Made by a program: the position numbers and the translations under genes
Origin: Certhia americana
Taxonomy: Eukaryota; Chordata; Aves; Passeriformes; Certhiidae
Reading direction: 5' to 3'
NCBI GenBank assembly: GCA_018697195.1
Contig: CM031879.1
Coordinates: 43,931,193-43,995,192, forward strand
Length of the DNA: 64,000 bases
Shown: positions 59,175 to 64,000 of the stretch, in pieces
Position numbering within the stretch: position 1 is the stretch's first letter
Layout of the letters: each line of letters starts with the position of its first letter
The notes under the pieces: model-generated
What the model saw: the letters and a program-made list of their open reading frames with translations, nothing else
The model's database searches: none
What the model was told of the DNA's origin: nothing

Positions 59175-62100
59175 TTCTATATTTATTTTATTTTGCATAC
59201 AAATTGCATTTCGTCCTTTTCAAAAATTAAACCACAGTGCTTCCAGCTCATGCAATTTGTCCCTCCATTTTGCTTTACTTACTTTGCTTTTCATTTGAGT
59301 TCTATGATGGATTAGAAGTTACTTTATGATTGTTATATATCAGCCAATGAGTTTGCTTTGTTTCTCATTTGGAAAATGAGAATTTGATCACAGTGAATAC
59401 TTTGAACAGTTAGTGGCAAATACAAGAGGTTTTAACTTTGCTTTTGTGATAAAGAATACATCATAGTTTGGATGTCTAAATTGGAATTAGTACTTATGAC
59501 AGGAGGTAAGGGGCTTGGAAACTGAGTGTATTCTGTTTAGAATGTGTTTTTAGCAAAATTTGAATTCTAACAAAATACTTCTTCTATTGAAAATGAGATT
59601 TTATTTTTTGGTATTTCTAAATTGACTGTTCACAGCTGCTGAGATCCCTTGAAGGGTAAAAAAGGAATGTTCATAAACCCAGTCAGAATGTCAAAGTGAG
59701 AACAGCTGAATTAGGTATTGCAACCCAAGGACTTAGTCTAAGGGGGGGGCTGCAAAAATTCTTCCCCACAGGAAGTGAAGACAAGATTTGAGCAGCCACT
59801 GTCAGAGATCAGTAGCATAGATAATCCAGCAGCAGTGCCACATTCGAGGTGTAACTGTAGTGGTGGTGTTTTTGTGGTGACTGGCAGAAGCAGTACTTTT
59901 TTAGCAGTTAAGCACTTTTTTGCTTACCATTTGAAATGCAAGGTTTGCTCTTGCAGATTCATGGACCTTGCTTTTTCATTCTCTAAGCTGATTTTAGAGG
60001 CTATGTTGAACAGGATGGTCAAATAATTCTGGCATTCCTTAAGGACTGAGTAGAGTTTGATAACGGGGTACCTTAATCCTTCCTTCCCTTTCAGAACTGT
60101 TTCTTTCCCCCAAAAAAGTTCTTGTTGCACTAAACGAATGAAGCCATATAGCAAACATTTCAGTAATCAGGCCAACATAAAGTACTCATAAATTCTCACC
60201 AAGCAGCTCTAAATCTGTCATAAACTCTTACTGACTGGCTCACAGGAATGTTTATGTAATTGAGAGGAACTATAGAAAGGAAGTTAAGTCTCGTTTTACA
60301 AGTTAAATCAACTACAGTGAGATGAAAAACACCTACACATTTGGCTTGGGATCAGCAGAGACATTCTTGAACAAAAAACCTGTATGAAATCTTAATTATT
60401 AAACCATTTTCAAGGTGCAAAAAATTATCAGTTTTGCAGGTGTCATTGATTGTACTCTGCTTTCATATTCCTTGTATAACAGGGTATCACCTTGATCAGG
60501 GAGTTACAGATTTGGAGTCATTCCAGCAAATAAATTTTGACATGGTTGGGAGCACAGATGTAATGTAGGACGTGCAAAAGCTGGAAAGCTTTGAAAGGGG
60601 TCCAAGAAGTCACAGTTTCACAGATGTTAAAAAACCACCACACCACTAAGCCCACGGAATGAGATGTTATCTTACACGACATCCCCTTAAAAAAGGTGTA
60701 GAAGCTGCAGTGCAATACAGACAAATATATTTAGAGATGTTTATAATATTTTAGAGTGCAAATTACGAAGCATAAGAGCAACTGATAAGGGTTTTTAAAG
60801 CAAGGAGTGAAATTACAATAAGAAAAGCAAATGAGAGATTAATATTAAACCTACGTAATTAGCAAAAAGAAGCTTATTCCATTGATCACATTGACAGTTT
60901 TGAAATATGACATTGGAAATTGATAATAACAGAACAGGTCTCAAGGATGCATTTGTTCAAACTAAAGAATTTTGAATCACCAAGTCCAAATAATTAATAG
61001 CTATTTGTCTGCAATAGATGAGACGAAGAGTCCTTTGAATCACACCTGGTAAAATTCATCACACTTAAAAAAAATGAGAAATTCAAAAAAGTTGGGAATT
61101 GTTACAGTTCTGGTGTTTTTAAAGAGGTGACTGAGGCAACTACTGACCTGATGTCAGTCCTGCGCAAAACAATGGATTGGCAGATTTGAGGTTATATGGA
61201 AATGTAGAGTCTACTCTGAGCACCACAGGATTTTTCTAGGCATTACTGACTGCTGCGGTTTTTTGAGAGACTGGTTTTGGCAGATGTTTCTGACAGATTT
61301 CTAATTGTTTTGCATAGGATATTTCTTTTTACATGAACTCTGGATTTCTTAAAGGAATTTAATTTATTATCACACCATATTTTGATCTAAAACTAGCTTA
61401 TAAAATCATATACAACAAAGGAATTAGCTCTTAATTCCTACATCACTATGCAAAATTGAGTCTAAACAAACATCTCAGGATGAGATGAAAAGAAAAAGAA
61501 AGGACAAAAAGAAATTTTGTTTCTGCTTAAATGCTTCCAGATGCTCTGTGTGTTTCAAATGCTGTGAGTTATTATAAAGCTAAGATGTTTATTTCCTTGC
61601 TTGTCTCACCTAAAAATAGGTAGAGAAAAGAACTTCAGAGACCCTCTGATAATGTTCCTTGCCTCGGGTCTGCAAAAATCTCCTCTAGAGAAGTGATTGT
61701 AATGAAATTCTAGGATTCAGAGGTTTGTTGGTCATCTGCAGATCAGGAGGAATCTTGTTCTTCTACTATGTAATTTTAGCTTTAAATCTTTTGACCTTTC
61801 TATGAGATTGGCTTTAGGATGTGAAGTACTGAACACAAGTGATTTGTACCTTCAGGTGCAATAGATACTCATATTATTGTTTCTTTGAGGATTGCATGAT
61901 ACCAGGTCTAGACTTCTGGTTGGGATTGGGAAACAGATATCCCCAAAGTCAGATTGGCAGGAATATTTCCTCCCCCTATTTTTCTTTGTCTGTGCAGCAG
62001 GCAGTATGTGTCACCAGCTGGAATTACTTAAGTACATCTCTCTAAAGGGCTTTCCTGCCACATCAGAGGCTGGGGCCCTGATTTGCACCTGATTGGCCTA

Positions 62101-63027
62101 TGTTGGCACCCTAATAGTCTCTTTTCCCTACTACTTGTAACAATCAGTTCAATTTTCCAGGTACCTTTTTTTTTTAGGTACTTAGCTTAGTTAACTCTTC
62201 AAGTTTTATGTAAGTATAACTGAGTTATATCTAATAGCTGTGAAAGAGAGATGGCCATGGTGAATGATTTATTATCTTTTTATATTAACTGCCACTCATG
62301 CACAACATTCCCAGACACTTGTATGTTTCAGTAGATTCACTCAATTCCAATGCAGAATTGCTCACTTAATCCATTACTGATACCTTCATGGACTTACACA
62401 CTGTCTGGAAGGTAAATTGAAGAAAAGAATATTAGTCTTTGCAACATTAACTCAAGAAAGTAGTGCTAGTCTCAGCTATATACATTAGGATATTTTTGCC
62501 CAAGCCTGACATTCTGTAGACTCGCAATTATCACTATCCAATAATCACAAGTGGAAGAATGAAGACTGCACTGCATCTAATGTGTTTTTTAAATTACTGT
62601 GGTCTATTTTTTTTTTTCCTCATGGTGTCACTATAGGATAAAGTTAATGCTCACTGGATATTCTCTATACTGGAGCATATTTCCCCACTTCCTTTGTGTC
62701 AATGGCTTTCTGATTTCTTACTATATGTTTAGAAAATATGATAACAAATATACCGCCTTCAGCTTTGAACACGTTCTCTCAAGCATTAATCTATCCTTAA
62801 CACAGAGCATGAATTTTTATTTTTCTTTCCCCTTTTTTCCCCCTCTAAGAATTTAATATTAGAATGAATTTAGCTTTATATAAGGGTGTGGAGAATTCAA
62901 GCAGTTCTAATGACTTGAAAGTAGGAAATGCCATGTTTAAAAAGACAAAGAGGCACATATCTTACAATCGTGTCAGCTTATGAAGTTACATCTGTGATAG
63001 ACTTCTTCATCACATATAGAAACTGCA

Positions 63028-63150
63028 TGAATCAGAGAATGGGTAAAGTTGGTAGGGACCACAGTGGGTCCAACCTCCATGCTCAAGCAGGGTCATCCTA
63101 GAGCATGTGACACAGGCCTGCATCCAGGCAGTTATTGAATATTTCCAGTA
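63028..63150 (-). mobile_element. CR1 LINE 3' end fragment
   Basis: The reversed CR1 tail (aatcagagaatgggtaaagt) is followed by gggaccacagtgggtccaac, ctcaagcagggtcatcctag and tattgaatatttccag. It is only about 120 bases long. Confidence 0.88.
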
Positions 63151-63921
63151 AGCTTCATCTTTACTTATGTTGTTGTAATGTGTTTTGAATTCAGCTTTTA
63201 TGATTGCTAGGAAAAGCAGTTTTCCTATCCAAGCTCAGTGGCAAGAGAAGACAGGAGAGACAATTTGGTTTCATTTACATACTGATAGCATTGACAGCAT
63301 TTTTGTCTGCCTAGTTGTTACCACTTTACCCAGATCCACATTCTTGAATATATCTAAGTACCTGACTTCCACAGAAGGAAGAAAGATGTGGCAGTCTATA
63401 AAGGCTAAGTAGGATTGAAGAGAAATTTTCTTGTGGTCTTCGTAAGAGCAGGAGCCAGCTGGAGATGCTGTTTCCCATTCATGCATTTGGAGCACAGGCT
63501 TCCTGAAAGGCAAGGTCCATAGGCAATTTCTCTGTTTTTCCTCTTCTGCCTCTTCAGCAGGACAGTGGTGTTTGAGCTGGTTGCACTCAGGCTTGCAATG
63601 AGGATGAGTGTGACTGTCTAGTCAGTAGGAACGAAATCATCCACCAGTTCCACAAAATCTACATCCAGTGTGAACTCTGGCCACACGTGAAACTTGTAGT
63701 CAGCCTCTGTCTAGCTCAGGTTATCAGGTGTGAAAGTTAACTAGAACCAGCATATGGTTAACCAGCATCAGTGTAGCCTTGATAACAGTAGATAGCAGCA
63801 AAATCAGTTTGCTGATTTAGCAAGAAGTTGGTTCACCTAAACAAGCCAAAGACCACAATACAATTGCAGAGCTTTTCAGTAGAAGCCTATGAATGTATGC
63901 TGAAGCCTATGCTTTCCAGTG

Positions 63922-63950
63922 GGCTGAAAATCCTGCCAGGATTTTCAGCC
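63922..63950. repeat. perfect 13-bp hairpin with 3-base loop
   Basis: The arms are GGCTGAAAATCCT (63922-63934) and its exact complement (63938-63950), with loop GCC. It is intergenic with no known role. Confidence 0.92.
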
Positions 63951-64000
63951 AGTTAAGAGTTCTTTTTTCTCCCACTCTCTTCAGATGGTCTTTTAACATG

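Larger units (their letters stand above)
54171..64000. other. downstream intergenic region, no gene recognised
   Basis: In mammals the next gene is ANKS1B, converging from the far side. I see no exon of it on the minus strand. 55,370-56,060 is somewhat richer in G and C and open on both strands, but without family resemblance. The remainder is AT-rich unique DNA with simple repeats and one CR1 scrap. Confidence 0.55.

Noticed and set aside
54171..64000. Exons of ANKS1B on the minus strand, expected from mammalian gene order
   Set aside because: None of the open stretches translates to ankyrin, SAM or PTB sequence. The gene presumably starts beyond the window.

Overview
This is a vertebrate nuclear genome window, almost certainly avian. 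The introns are AT-rich, two gene starts lie in CpG islands, and at least five pieces of CR1 LINE retrotransposon are scattered through it. No LINE-1 or Alu type repeats are recognisable, and there are no prokaryotic operons, CRISPR arrays or phage genes. The gene order SLC25A3 (+), IKBIP (-), APAF1 (+) is the order known from mammals. The species cannot be fixed from the sequence alone.

Layout. 1-1,250 is the CpG-island promoter of SLC25A3, the mitochondrial phosphate carrier. Its coding exons run from 804 to 10,010 and include a pair of mutually exclusive exons. 10,011-15,718 is the space between two convergent 3' ends, with no recognisable gene. 15,719-21,378 is IKBIP on the minus strand: two shared exons, then a choice of two different terminal coding exons. 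21,379-24,540 separates the two divergent starts. It holds a second CpG island, a roughly 35-bp minisatellite interrupted by a 10-N assembly gap, and a 13-bp perfect hairpin. 24,541-52,735 is APAF1, the apoptosome scaffold: all 26 coding exons can be placed and join into a 1,249-residue reading frame. Its 3' UTR probably ends near 54,170. From there to 64,000 I recognise only a CR1 fragment, simple repeats and hairpins.

How the genes relate. APAF1 binds cytochrome c and dATP/ATP and assembles the apoptosome that activates caspase-9. In humans IKBIP is a pro-apoptotic ER membrane protein that shares a p53-responsive divergent promoter with APAF1, and the head-to-head arrangement is kept here. 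SLC25A3 imports phosphate for mitochondrial ATP synthesis and is a housekeeping neighbour. All three genes look intact: every exon joins in frame with GT/AG borders, and the key catalytic or transport residues are present.

I found no sign of an undescribed biological system. The points most worth checking are the frame-enforced exon choices in SLC25A3 and IKBIP, two APAF1 isoform switches that appear conserved, the minisatellite and gap in the divergent promoter, and several unusually clean short hairpins in noncoding DNA.
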